A DNA stretch of 64,000 nt from positions 40,064,869-40,128,868 of the forward strand of contig CAMTDV010000018.1 of the NCBI GenBank assembly GCA_947069175.1. Direction: 5' to 3'. A program made the position numbers and the translations under genes. Positions 20,888-32,863 of this stretch are shown here, in pieces. Below the pieces are notes generated by a model. That model was not told the origin of the DNA, did not search any database, and saw only the letters and a program-made list of their open reading frames with translations. This DNA comes from Scalesia atractyloides. Lineage: Eukaryota; Streptophyta; Magnoliopsida; Asterales; Asteraceae. Every line of letters begins with the position of its first letter. The stretch's first letter is position 1.

Positions 20888-23800
20888 ATGGATGATTTTC
20901 ATAATGCTTTTGCTACGGGAACAGCTCAGGCCTTTACATCAAATGCTAACGCAAATGCAAACATGGTAAACCAGATGAATCTAGATAATGAGATGGGGAC
21001 TTCGGTTAAACCGCCAAAGTTGATGTGCATGGATGAGTTTGAAGGCTGGAAAGAAAAATCCGTGAACTGTGTTCAAGCGAATCATTTCTATAGTTGGGTT
21101 GCTATTCAAACCGGATATACGTGGCCAAAGGATGAGCGTGATCAAGATCTTGCATTAGTAAAGTTTACGCCATAACATAAAGATACATATGTGGTAGAGA
21201 AGAAAATGATCAGTCTGATACAGCAATCAGTGAAAGAAGACATCTTGATCTTGCTACCTGAATGCTCGACATCACAGATGTTGTGGAATGCACTATGTGC
21301 AAAATATCTGGGAAGTGCCGAGATGATTAAAAGCAAAAAGGATTTAATCAAAAAAGAGTTTGACATTTTCACGATGGTCAAAGGCGAAACCATGAAGCAG
21401 ATGATCGATAGATATTGTCATTTGATGGTTCAGATGCGAAGACATGATATTCATAAAACTAATAAAGAGACGATTAATAAATTGGCAGATGCACTTCCTG
21501 AGGGGGAGTGGTCGACCTACTTGATGGTATAGAAGAATAGTCCGAGTTGGATGCATTTCAAGCTATCATTTTTCATTGACAAGTTAGAAGGACATGAAAT
21601 GGAGTTGCTAAAAATGGCCAAATCAAAGAATACAAATGTTGTGCAAGATGTAGGTGTGTACTACAAAGGACGTGTTCAGGAAATTTCGAGTCTGAAAATT
21701 CAAACGGCGTTTAGTGCGAATATAAGTTCTTTGAATCATTCGTTCCAAAGTCAATTAAACACTCAATCATACCCGAGTTATGATCAGAGTTCTGCGAACA
21801 CAGGATATTCGAGTGCTAGTCAAATTCTCCATTCCAGAATCAATCTAATCAGATAAATCATTCTCGTTCTGATCCAAATGTTTTCAGTGCAACATTGCGG
21901 TCAATCTGAAGAATGTTTTGCCTGAACCAGTGGCCAAACAACATATAGCACTTCTTGCAACTGTGCTTGAATCTTATGAAAGTATAGTTGCGGGAAAGAT
22001 CGGAAATCCAGAAATGACGACTGATGATTACAATCAGGTTGATGAAGAGGAGTTAGAACTGATGGATATCAAATGGAGCTTAGCATCGATTAACAGAAGA
22101 GTCACAAAGTTTGTCTCGCTCACTGGAAGAGACATTGGAAATTCGACTAATAAGCTTGAATTTGATAAGTCGAAAGTAACGTGCTTCAAATGCTGACAAA
22201 AGGGGCATTTCAAACGCGAGTGCACAAATCAAGAAGCAAGCGGCAATCAAAGCCCTTTTGGCAACAACAATGACTATTACAAGAAAGCGTTGCAGTACAA
22301 GCCATATCCAAAGAAAACTCAAGTTGAAGTACAAGACAATTCGTCAAAGACAAATGAGAATGCTCTAGTTGTGTCTCATGAAGACCGAGGGTTTGATTGG
22401 AATAAGTATATTAGAAAGAAGACGGGAGTTGCACTAATGGCAGAGATTGTGGATGAATCAGAGTCAATGGTTGATGATGCAGATCTTGGGAATGCAATTT
22501 TAGAAGAATATCTGCAAAGAACAGAGGAAGAGGAAATGATCTATCACGAGACAAAAATGAAGAACATTATCCCTCCTAATTTTAATTCTAGTTTTGCAGG
22601 TTGCTTTGGAGCTACACCGCAAGAGCAAGTGGTTGAAGAAAAGAAACCAGAGGTCGAGGAGGTCATTGATGTGACAAAGGAGATGAACGAAGAAAATCTC
22701 ACAAAAATTGCTGACAAAGCCATGATGGCAAATCTAAAACAGGTGGGTTCAGAGGTAAAGGTGATTGAAAAGGAAGTTGTGAAAGTTGTGGATGTTGAAA
22801 AACATTGCACAAAGTGCACAAAACTGGTGAGCAATGTGATGTGAAATCTCAAATCATAGGCGAATTGGTTTTGCATAATGAAAATTTTATATACGATTAT
22901 CACACAATGAAGGAAGCTTATGATAAGATGAAAGGCACTTATAGCAATGTTGAAAAAGGTAACTTAGAACAAGGTGCCACAATAAGAATGTTAAAAGCAA
23001 CGGTAATTGAAAAACAAGAAGCAATTAATATGTACATTAATACCATTGCTGAAACAAAACAAGAGCTTGAAGATATGAAAATTAAAACAGAACGAGTAAG
23101 ACAATTGTTGCTCAGTTACACAACGAACGCTTATGTCATTGATCATATTCTTCCAACAATTCTGTCGGAAGAAATGATGTGAAACGAAAAGGTAAGAAGC
23201 ATGGAGAGTTTAGCAATGTTCCACCTCCATTGTGGCAAGTTACTGCCGCAAGAAAGTGGATTGGATTGAAAAGGCACTTAATGTAAAACTTTTATCAAAA
23301 ACAAATGATAAGTTGCCTGAGAACATTGGTGTAGTCTACACGGCATCTAATGATGACAATGAATCAGTCGTGAAAAATGTGGTTGAAAATGTTTTGGGAA
23401 AAGATTCTGATGATGGCAGCTTTGAAAGCGTCGATTCGAGTTTAAATAGTTTTGAATCACAATCTGAAAATGAAGATACTTCATCGGAAAATAGCCTAAG
23501 TGATGATCCTAACGTTGTGATGTACAAAGTTAAGGACTCTGGTAGACTATATTTTGACGATAGTTTTCCGATTCGGAATGTGAAAGAAGATCAAATCGAT
23601 AAACTACTCAAACTTGTTGAAGTGTCATCAGATGATCTAGAGAAGAATGAAAAAAAGTTTTACTCAAAACCCAAGAAAAATTATAACAACTACCGATGGA
23701 ATGGTGGTGACTTTTCTGAGAATAAGAGAGCGGTTTGGGTTTGGTAGTAGAAGATGAACCGAAAAAGAAACAAAAGTCACCATTTCACGAATATAAGAAC

Positions 23801-24020
23801 AAAAACATGAAATTTGTGTTTGGGACTAATTCAGTTCAGGAAGAGAATTCGATTGGAAAGCAATCGAATGATGAGTTTAAGAAGGAAAAAAGAACTTCGT
23901 CATAAGGCTAAACCCTCAAGTGGAGTAAAACCCATGAGTGGACATTCTGCTGATACTCAGACTTGCTTCAAATGCAATGAAGTTTGTCACATTGCACGCA
24001 AGTGTCCGAAATCATAGCCC
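20888..24020 (+). pseudogene. gag: Copia-1 gag, broken and unusually long
   Basis: ATG at 20888 opens MDDFHNAFATGTAQAF. Then comes the copia capsid (UBN2-like) region: KPPKLMCMDEFEGWKEK, LDNE-rich segments, and CSTSQMLWNALCAKYLGS at 21265-21320. A stop at 21173, another at 21530, and shifts near 21860 divide it. A first zinc knuckle CFKC-x-QKGHFKREC (about 22183-22224) contains a TGA. Downstream are acidic and coiled-coil stretches (EAYDKMKGTYSNVEKGN, then IRMLKATVIEKQEAIN, 22905-23100), an Asp/Ser-rich patch (23400-23520) and a second knuckle CFKCNEVCHIARKC (about 23964-24005). The capsid-to-second-knuckle span is over 1000 codons. Large coiled-coil-bearing gag is typical of Sireviruses. Two knuckles 580 codons apart is odd and could reflect an internal duplication or fusion. 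Confidence 0.8.
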
Positions 24021-24589
24021 ATGTATCACCGAAGAAAGAAAACTTCAGATGATGAGAAACTTAAGCAACCAGAGATCATAAAGCCAATCACGATTTTAAA
24101 ACGAAATAGTGAATCTAACATTGAAGTGAAACCTAAAATTGAATCTAAAATTGAGAAATCAACTTTTGAAAAGGTGAAACTTCTAAATCAAATGAGAATA
24201 AAGATTCAAAATTTTACATCAAGAAAACTCGAATGAAATCTCAAGCTTGGGTTGCAAAGAAAACCTCATCATCATCTGAAAGTGCAAAGTCTGGAACACT
24301 AAAAATTAAAAGTGTCAAACCAACTGATTCAGTCAATCTTAAATATTCCAAAGAAACAATAACTGATAAGGGGGTTCTCAAAAATGATTTTACAAAATTA
24401 AAAAGGGATCTTCCAAAACAAACATAGAAAGATAAAATGGAAAAGTTTTAAAAGTTGACATTGGACGAGATGTTTGATGGCGATTTTGATTACGCAGATC
24501 AATATGAAAGTGATTACGGAGATGTTTATCCGAATCTTCCCAAGACCAGAAAGGCATGGGTTTCCCTCTTTAAATAGTTTCTTTGCATG

Positions 24590-27500
24590 TACATGGGCTC
24601 CAAAGATCCATCTTGTCAAAGTGGATTATGGATAGCGGAGCTTCACGTCACATGACTGGGATGCGTGCCTTACTCTTCAATATTAAAACAATCAATGGAG
24701 GGTACGTTGGATTCGTGGGTAATCAAGGAGGTAGAATCGTTGTAGAAGGAAAGCTATCTAATGGTGTGGTGTCATTTGATAAGGTCAACTATATCGCTGA
24801 GCTGGAGAACAATCTACTTCGTATTTCTCAGATCTGTGATAAGCAGTTTACCACCCATTTCAATGACAAGGAGTGCATGATTATTAAACCGGGCTTTAAG
24901 ATTCCAGAAGAATGGATTCTCATGCACGCTCCTCGCAAGAATGATCTTTATATGCTAGATATGAGCATTGCTACTACTACTTCAAAGTCGGCTCAATGTT
25001 TCATAACGAAGGCCACAGAGAAGGAGTCAATTCTTTGGCACTGAAAAATGGGTCATATACACCTCAGAAAGATGAATCATCTGGTTCACATTGATTCAGT
25101 TGAAGGAGTGAATCTTAGAAGCTTTCACATGACTGATAATTGTCTAGAATGCAAGAAAGGAAAGCAGATTAAAAAATCTCATCCAAGAAAGATTCTAAAC
25201 TCCATCAAGCTGCCACTCGAAAGACTGCATATAGATCTCTTCGGTCCAGTGAATGTTCGTAGTATATTTGGAGGTCTTTATTGTCTTGTCATCACCGATG
25301 ATTATTCAAGATTTTCATGGGTCTTCTTCCAAGATAGCAAAGACGAAATGTTTGATAATCTCATGATCCTCTTCAGGAAGATTGAAAATTTATACCATCT
25401 ACCTATTAGAAGAATTCGAAATGATAACGGTATAGAATTCAAGAATGCCCGAATGAAAGAATTTTGCAACGACAAAGGCATGTTACAAGAATTCAGTGCT
25501 CCATACACTCCGCAACAAAATGGAGTGGCTGAGAGGAAGAACAGAACGTTAATAGAAACAACAAGAACTATGCTTGCTGATTCAAAGCTACTTATCAGTT
25601 TTTGGAGTGAAGCAGTCGCAGCAGCATGCTATACATTGAACAGAGTCTTGACGGTCAAACCTACTAAGAAGACTTGCTTTGAATTGCTAAACTGAAGGAA
25701 ATCCAATCTGAAGTATTTAGAACCGTTTGGTGCACCTTGTACAGTTGTTGATTCAGACGGAAAGTTTGGTGCTAAATCGATAGATGGTTTCTTTTGTCGG
25801 CTACGCAAGTCCACTCAAGAGAGTATATCTTCCAAGTTTGAGAAGATTGGTAGAAGCACAACACGTCGATTGTTTTCGTTATACAACTCCAATTCAAAGG
25901 GCAGGAGATGCTTGGTTGTTTAATTATAGTGAATTATGAAAATCATTTGACTTGCTAGAAAAGCCTTCTGAAGAAGACATTGCTGTGTTGTACTATTTAC
26001 ATCAGTAGGCTAATCAAGAGCAGATTATCAGACCAATAGTGGTTAATCAACCAACTGTTGGATCATCTTCTTCTGGTGCAGGTCCTAGCAGTAGTGGTGT
26101 TCAAGAAACTCATGTAGAACAAGAGACACCGGCTACCGAACCAGTAAGTGCTACAGAAGAACCCAATCTTTCTCAAGCACATGATTCCAATTCTAACGAG
26201 GCTCTGACGTTTGATGATGATGGAGAATCTTCTTCTGATGAAGAATCTGAGCAGATAACAAGTATGTTGAATCAATCTGTAGGACCAAGTAATCGAAATG
26301 AAGCGTCTTCTAGTGCTCCTGAAGTTGAAACGGTGGTAAATAAGAATATTACTAATCAGAACACTGTTAATGTTCCAAGTGAAGTGATGTCGAGATCTTA
26401 TTCATACCACCCATCATATTCCATAATTGGTGAATTGCCAGTTGGTGTACCAACAAGGAGTCAGATCAACAAAACATTGAGTTGTTTCTATACTCGAGTA
26501 GTTCCGACTCAAGGGTATTGCTATTATTCATGCTTCATATCCCAGATTGAGCCGAAGAATGTTTCCGAGGCTTTAGGAGATGAAAATTGGGTGCTTGCGA
26601 TGCAAGAAGAATTACTACAATTTGAAAAGCTGGTGGTATGGTAACTTGTTGACCTTCCGGAGAATCAAAATGTGATAGATACTAAATGGGTCTTTAAGTG
26701 CAAGCACGATGATCGTGGAGTGATAGTACGCAACAAAGCTCGTCTCGTTGTTAAAGGATTCCATCAACAAGAAGGAATTGATTACACTGAAGTGTATGCA
26801 CCAGTAGCACGATTGGAGTCAATACGAATTTTCCTTGCATTCGCTACATGGAAAGGATTTAAAGTGTATCAATAAGATGTGAAATCAACTTTCCTATACG
26901 GTAAGCTACGAGAGCAAGTGTACGTCGACCAACCACCGGGGTTTGTCAATCTGCTGAACAAAAAGAAAGCCTATCTTCTGGATAAAGCACTATATGGTTT
27001 GCATCAGGCCCCGAGGGCCTGATACGAGACGTTATCTCAACATCTCATTGGCAACGGCTTATTAGAGGAACAGTGGATAGTACGCTATTTACCAGAGAAG
27101 TTGGAAGTCATCTGATTATCGTACAAATTTATGTGGACGACATCATATTTGGTTCAATAAATGATGATCTTTGCAAAGAGTTTGAGAAAATCATGAAGAA
27201 GAAATTCGAGATGAGCTCTATGGGTGAAATGAAATTCTTCCTAGGATTGCAGGTTGATCAGTTGCCAGACGGTATTTTTATCCACCAAACCAAGTATGTT
27301 CATGATATCTTGTAGAAGTTTGAGATGGGTAGCACGAAGCTGTTATCTACTCCTCTGGCACTCAATCACGGAATTTGCATCAATGAAACCGGAACCAAAG
27401 TTGATGATACTCTTTACAGGTTGATGATAGGATCACTCATGTATCTGACGACATCTCGCCCGGATATAATGTATCCTACCTGCCTTTGTGCACGTTATCA

Positions 27501-28060
27501 GTCAAGTGCCAGAATATCTCACATGCAGATCGTGAGGCGTATTTTCAGATACTTGAAGGGATGTCCAAGAACCGGCTTGTGGTACACGAGACAACTTCGA
27601 TCTGACAGGATATGCTGATTCTGATTTCGTTGTTGACAAATTGAATTCAAAGTCTATGACGGCTTGTTGCTAGTTCTTCGGAACTCGATTAGTAACTTGG
27701 AAGTGCAAGAAACAAACCACGGTCGCTCTCTCTACTTGTGAGGCTGAGTACATATCGGCTTCCAGTTGTTGTTCACAAATTTTGTAGATTCAACAACAGA
27801 TAAGAGACTATGGATTGCTATTTCTTGACACTCCATTATATGTAGACAATAAGGCAGCAATCGACATAACAAAAAATCCAGTTCATCACTCTCGAACAAA
27901 ACATATCGAGATTCGATATCACTTTATTCGTGATTGCTACGAAAAAAAGATTGGTACGAATTGAGAAAATCCACAACGATGAACATAAAAGCTGATTTTT
28001 ATACCAAACCATTCAGTCTTTCACGGTTTAAAAAACTTAATGAGACTTAACGGTATGAAA
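24590..28060 (+). pseudogene. pol: Copia-1 pol: protease, integrase, RT, RNase H
   Basis: Protease: WIMDSGASRHMTG at about 24625 holds the catalytic DSG; LENNLLRISQICDKQF follows. GAG-pre-integrase: LWH, a stop at 25042, then MGHIHLRKMNHLV and CLECKKGKQ (25141-25167). Integrase catalytic triad visible: Asp in HIDLFGP (about 25230), Asp in RNDNGIEF (about 25425), Glu in QQNGVAERKNRTLIE (about 25515-25560). Stop at 25693. RT: DTKWVFKCKHD, ARLVVKGFHQQEGIDYTEVY (26680-26800), ALYGLHQAPRA (26980), YVDDIIFGS (27130-27160). RNase H: STCEAEYISASSC and VDNKAAIDI (27735-27870), then HSRTKHIEIRYHFIRD. At least eight stops or shifts interrupt it. Integrase ahead of RT is diagnostic of Ty1/copia. Confidence 0.9.
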
Positions 28061-29878
28061 AATCTTTTAACAGGTGCGGAAGCAAAGGTTGAATATGGAT
28101 CGGACGACGAGTTCTCGTGATCCTCATTGGTTTGTTATCTGTTTAGTTTAGACTTCTTTAAAAACTAAAATACAAAAATATGTTTTTGATTTTAGGGGGG
28201 AGAAATGTAACGAAAAAATACAGAAACATATGAAAAACCAAAAAGTATAAAAACATGAAAAAGACAAAAAGAATTTTGTGTCAAAAAGGAATTGATAGTA
28301 CGTCAGTGGACTATCACAGTATGCTAAGGATTTGTAAAGTTTTAAAAGTATAAACAAGTCTTACTATGGATGTGTCGATAGGCCTTACACATTTAGTAAA
28401 TTGTTTCTTGGATATAAACTAAATTTTACAGCTGCTTAAACTTGTGGATTAACATCTCTCGTATATCTGAACTTAGTACTCCGAAATTTCGTTTGAGAGA
28501 TTGCCTGATTCTGAGATACGAGGTCTTTATAGATGATTGATATCTGGGGTATTATACAAGTTCTTCTGATTTTGCGGAAGTACTAACCTAGAACTTCTAA
28601 AATGCTTTTGCCAAAAACCCCTATACTACAATAAAATTGAAAGAATCGAAAGATCTAATAGATTTCAGTGCTTAAAAGATTCCATGTTTGGAACACACCT
28701 TAAAGTCGAGCCTTAATCTCTTCGTTGATACGGTGGTATTAAACTGAGCTCTCAAGGCTTCGCATAACCCAGATACAGATATCAATTACGCTATACTCAC
28801 TTGTAAGATGAAATCTAGGGAATCTTGATACATGAGTATATTCTGAGATGGGAACCATAGTTGAGTCATGTTTCATAATGCTAACTAAGATATCTTGCAA
28901 CAATTGAGAAATGTGTCGAAGTTTAAGTGGACAAACATATCGACAATCTAGGTAAACAAGTTTAAAACTTAAAGTCATCAAAAGGTCAACGGTACTGGTG
29001 GTATGTCTCAATAAACTGATATGATCCTTAGACACGAATTCACAAAAATATGTCTGTAAAAATGTTTGTACATAGCTTATTTGATTTTAGATTTAAACCA
29101 AAAAAGATTTTCAGTGTGTTTTAGCATAAACTTTTGAAAATTCAAAAACATTTTGTTTCTACATTGTTTTCAACAGCCAATGATGGAAAGCGGGTCTTCG
29201 GAGTTTGGAAAGGTGCAAGTTGATGGAAATCTTGATGACATCGGGTTGGGAGTTAACCCGTTAAATCAAATTACACAAAAAACAATGAAAAGTTCATTAA
29301 TTTAAAACTTTAATTTGAAGAAAACATCAGTTTGTTCATAACGAGTCAAACCGAGGTCATTAACTTTGACTCGGCAGACAAATCAGTTAACCAAGGTCAT
29401 TAACTTGTACTTAGTCAACTGAGTGGATTTTCATAACTGGTTAAAATGTGAAAGTTCAAGGTCTAAAGTGTAAAAAATTGAACTTGATACATGAATAAAA
29501 AATCAAGGTCATTAGTTTGGACTTGAATAACTGAGAGGGTTTAAAAAACTAATAAAATGATTAAAATTTGAAATGTTGGTGTTTAGAAATTTCAAAGTTT
29601 GAATTAGAAATGTTTATTTGAATGTTTGAGAAACTTTGAAACATGTAGTAGATTTTTAGGGGGAGCTACATAAAAATATTGATTGAAGATACCAGAAAGC
29701 TCAAAGTAAGGGGGAGCATGGTAATTAAAGTTTTATCAAGACAAGATCGAGAAAAGAGAAAAGGATTGAAGAAGATATGAAGATCAAGGACGTTAAAGTT
29801 GATTCGAGAACTAAAGATCAAGAATATATTAAAAAGACTCAGGAAATTAATGGAAGTCTGATGACTACAGGCAACATC
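28061..29878 (+). other. Copia-1 3' non-coding region with a conserved three-block module
   Basis: No ORF corresponding to Copia-D ORF3 is present. Three short blocks at 28696-28714 (CCTTAAAGTCGAGCCTT), 28746-28758 (GAGCTCTCAAGGC) and 28793-28810 (ATACTCACTTGTAAGATG) recur in the same order and spacing in Copia-D on the minus strand (48010 to 47889). GAGCCTT and AAGGC can pair. The rest is AT-rich with polypurine tracts. Confidence 0.75.
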
Positions 29879-29888
29879 CAAGGGGGAG
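28192..29888 (+). other. Repeated polypurine tracts of copia-1
   Basis: Tracts at 28192-28202 (TTAGGGGGGAG), 29657-29664 (TAGGGGGAG), 29707-29716 (TAAGGGGGAG) and 29879-29888 (AAGGGGGAG). The last directly precedes the 3' LTR and is the functional primer. Multiplied polypurine tracts upstream of the 3' LTR are a published Sirevirus hallmark. Confidence 0.8.
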
Positions 29889-29890
29889 TC

Positions 29891-30079
29891 TGATAGTGCT
29901 TATGTCTGTTGCCTACGTCATCGTATAAGATCGAGTCTGTGTAATTAGGGCTTGAATTGTTAGAATTGAAAGTATTTATGATGTAATGCACAAGTTCGGC
30001 CGAACTTGTGTGAAGATAGATCAAGTTCGCCCGAACATGATCTATCCATCAAAAGTTTGAGCGAACCTGCTGCTCTATA
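29891..30079 (+). repeat. Copia-1 3' LTR, first part
   Basis: Starts TGATAGTGCTTATG and matches 9342-9530, including the 22-bp palindrome (29990-30011) and the second dyad. It is cut at CTATA within the TATA box by Gypsy-C. Confidence 0.93.
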
Positions 30080-30556
30080 TGTCACACCCCGACCCGCAGC
30101 GGAAATAAGAGTCGGGGCATAATTGGGTTATCACCAAAGCACATGACATTTACTATTATGTTTCATAATTAATGAAGTCAAAGTTACATTTTCAAACATC
30201 CAAACATGTTCATTCAATACAAAGGAAATAATCAAAAGGTAACAATCCCAAAACTAAATTGATTTATTCTTCTAATCCAGGTCCTATGTGTTCCTAGCTG
30301 CTGCTGGTTCACCTGTATCATGTGTAAAATGGTAGTTTTTGGGTCAACATAAGTTGGCGAGTGAACCTTATTAGATAAACATTTGATAATGATTTTATGG
30401 TTAGTTTATCAATGAAATATTGTGCATAATCATAAAAGAGCAAATGTAAGTAATCAAGCATTGGAAAATAGCAGTTACAATTATAGCATATAATAACACT
30501 TGACAGCATACATGAACATACCAATATCATACGATAACTAACATAAATGAACTATG

Positions 30557-30780
30557 CGATCAAGGCTCAATCAAGTGGAGCCGATCGTATTGCATGAACT
30601 GGAAATGTAAATTGAACTGTGCGATCAAGGCTCAATCAAACGGAGCCGATCATATTGCATGTACTGAAATGTAAAATGAACTGTGCGATCAAGGCTCAAT
30701 CAAACGGAGCCGATCGTATTGCACGAACTGAAATGTAAAATGAAATGACCGATCAAGGCTCAATCAAACGGAGCCGATCG
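30557..30780. repeat. Fourfold tandem hairpin repeat in the Gypsy-C LTR
   Basis: Units start at 30557, 30622, 30686 and 30750 (64-65 bp period). Each contains CGATC-AA-GGCTC, a 9-nt loop, then GAGCC-GATCG, a 10-bp stem with a two-base bulge. Spacers share TGAACTGAAATGTAAAATGAA. The right LTR copy is at 38859-39082. The first unit has AAGTG for AAACG in the loop while the stem is unchanged. Confidence 0.93.
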
Positions 30781-31339
30781 TTGCGGGCACGCCAAGTTCA
30801 ACCGCATAATAAAATGGGGAACAAGCTCAAACCTCATGAATGGGGAGCTGCGGCCTCTGCAAATACATGTACTGTAACAATAATTTGCATCCAATCATAA
30901 CTACTTAACAGCAACAAACTAAATACACATGTCATGATATGATGTATGCACAATAGTTTCGTTATAATATGTATATAAACAAAGACACATGATACACCCC
31001 AAAAACGTGATTAAAACGGGGAATTTGAAAGGTTCACTCACATTGGGTGCGTTGAATTGGAGATGGTGAGATGCGCACGATTTAGATGAGCGAGTCGACG
31101 AGGAGTACTAACCTAAATAATAATGGAAAAATATATTAAATGGATGGATGTTATTAAGGATTTTAATGAAATTTTTAGATATATTTTTGTGAGTTTATGG
31201 CTATTTTCTATCTTTAAAAATTTTATTTTTAAGTATTTTTAATTGATTTTTAAATTAAATTAAATAAATAAATATATAAAAAAAATATTATTATTTTTTT
31301 TATGTTGACCGTTGACCGGTTCGGTCAGCGGATATTTCT

Positions 31340-31411
31340 GCGCCGGGTGGGATTCGAACCGGCGACCTTCCGTTCGCGTGCACGTAGCTCTACCAACTGA
31401 GCTACGTGACT
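31340..31411 (-). other. tRNA-like module 1 in the Gypsy-C LTR
   Basis: On the minus strand this reads TCACGTAGCTCAGTTGG, then TAGAGC, and 30 nt later GCCGGTTCGAATCCCACC. TAGCTCAGTTGG fits the pol III box A consensus TRGCNNAGYNGG, and GGTTCGAATCC fits box B. The 5' part forms a perfect 10-bp hairpin, CACGTAGCTC/GAGCTACGTG. The 3' part forms CGCCGG/CCGGCG around the T-loop-like sequence. An anticodon stem cannot be built, so it is tRNA-like and not a tRNA gene. Confidence 0.7.
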
Positions 31412-31509
31412 AACCCGTTATAAACTCGGTTTTAATTATATTTATATACTTATTTGAATTAACCGAAAATTCCTTTATTTGCAAAAACGTTTTAATTCAA
31501 TTGGACCGG

Positions 31510-31584
31510 TGCTCGTGACAGGATTCGAACGCGCGACGTGAAGTTCATGTTGCACACAGTCCACCGCTGGACTGTGTGTCTAAC
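31510..31584 (-). other. tRNA-like module 2 in the Gypsy-C LTR
   Basis: On the minus strand: GTTAGACACACAGTCCAGCG, then a perfect 11-bp hairpin (CACACAGTCCA/TGGACTGTGTG with a GCGG loop). About 20 nt later comes GCGTTCGAATCCTG, a box B/T-loop match. GTCCAGCGGT resembles a tRNA D-arm. It shares the leader TAACCGGGTTAG and overall layout with modules 1 and 3. Confidence 0.65.
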
Positions 31585-31678
31585 CCGGTTATATTCTTGG
31601 TTTTTATTATACTTAACAACTATCTGTTTTAAACCCGGTTTAGTTCTGGATCAAAAAGACATGTTATTACACAAGGCG

Positions 31679-31754
31679 TGCGCGTAACAAGGATCGAACT
31701 CGGGACGTGTATGGTCGTTGTTTGCACACAGTCCACCGCTGGACTGTGTGTCTA
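31679..31754 (-). other. tRNA-like module 3 in the Gypsy-C LTR
   Basis: Same 11-bp hairpin as module 2 (CACACAGTCCA/TGGACTGTGTG) followed by 25 nt and GAGTTCGATCCTTG, a box B variant. Modules 2 and 3 are diverged duplicates about 170 bp apart. Confidence 0.65.
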
Positions 31755-32602
31755 ACCCGTTTATAATCCGGATTTTAATTACTCTTATGACATTACTGAA
31801 TTCATCTTCTTCATTACGAACACAGACCTTAATCAAACATCGAATCGTGATTAATCTAGTTAATAAACATGATGTCTATCTTGAATGTACTAAACCGAAC
31901 AGTTTGGGGAAAAAGATACCGAACAGGTTGTCTTCCTCAGAGAATCCAGCGAGAACTTGTCGGCTCTATTTTTGAACCTTCGGCTGAGAGGATCTATCAA
32001 CAGAATTAAGGGATTAGATATGAAATTAAACTAGTGAGTATTGATTATCAGTACGTTGGAATGTGCATACCGATAACTAACGAGTTTCCGGCAATTCCAG
32101 AAATTTTCCGGCGAACACAGAAAATCCAGCAAAGTCGTCTGTGGTTGATTTTGAGTGATGGGTTAATGTTAGTAAAGTTCTAACAATAGATTGAAATCGT
32201 AAAGGAAGACTATTTTACCGGTTTGTGTTGAACACGGTTTTCCGGCGACTTTTGCAGAGAATTCCGGCGAACTGTTTTAGGTGCTCAGATGATTTGAAAA
32301 TGCGACGAAAAGGAACTAGAGTATTGTTGTGATAGTTCTGAATCGCGAGAATGGACTGAAACTTGAGTTATCCAGGGATTTGATGAACTTGCGGTTTCAA
32401 ATACCGAAAATGATGAAGCTTAAAGTTAAATCAATTCTAACTTAATTAGAAACCGTCGTGCATCGGTTATAACTGAAATTGTGAGTTAAACAATCGATTT
32501 GTCGATTGGTTTACCGATTATCGGTGTTCAGATGGCATCATTGGTTAAATCGAGTTTGTGAATAAGTTCCATTTGTTTTCCTAGAGTTAACAGAAAACAC
32601 TT

Positions 32603-32681
32603 TGTGGCGGAGTGGTTTAGGGAATGGACGTTAAATTGTTGAGCGACTCAGCTGACCCGGGTTCGAGTCCCGGCAGCTTCA
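32603..32681 (+). other. tRNA-like module 4 (opposite strand), with a T6 run
   Basis: Plus strand: TGGCGGAGTGGTTTAGGG resembles the D-arm/box A of class II tRNAs (Ser/Leu type). 40 nt later CCGGGTTCGAGTCCCGG forms a perfect 5-bp T-arm with a box B match. A run of six T (32686-32691) follows, as in pol III terminators. Acceptor pairing is only partial and no anticodon arm is convincing. It is antisense to the element. Confidence 0.65.
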
Positions 32682-32863
32682 AATATTTTTTATTTGTTTT
32701 ATTTTAACTTTTTATCAAATATAATTTTTATAGTTTAGTTTATTTATTAATTATGTATCGTTTTAACTCAAAATAACCATAAATAATTAATGCACTTTCA
32801 TAACTTGGTACTTGATTACAAAACGGAGCGGGTTTTGGAGACCCGATTTTTACAAATGTTACA

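Larger units (their letters stand above)
30080..32863 (-). repeat. Gypsy-C 3' LTR (left copy)
   Basis: A 2784-bp LTR whose plus-strand left end is TGTCACACCCCGACC. In element orientation it holds an antisense tRNA-like module first, then three sense tRNA-like modules, an AT-rich block (31130-31300), and a fourfold hairpin repeat near its 3' end. No protein-coding signal. Confidence 0.95.

Noticed and set aside
31340..31411. A functional tRNA gene
   Set aside because: D- and T-arm-like parts are present, but no anticodon arm can be formed and acceptor ends do not pair. Kept as a tRNA-like module.
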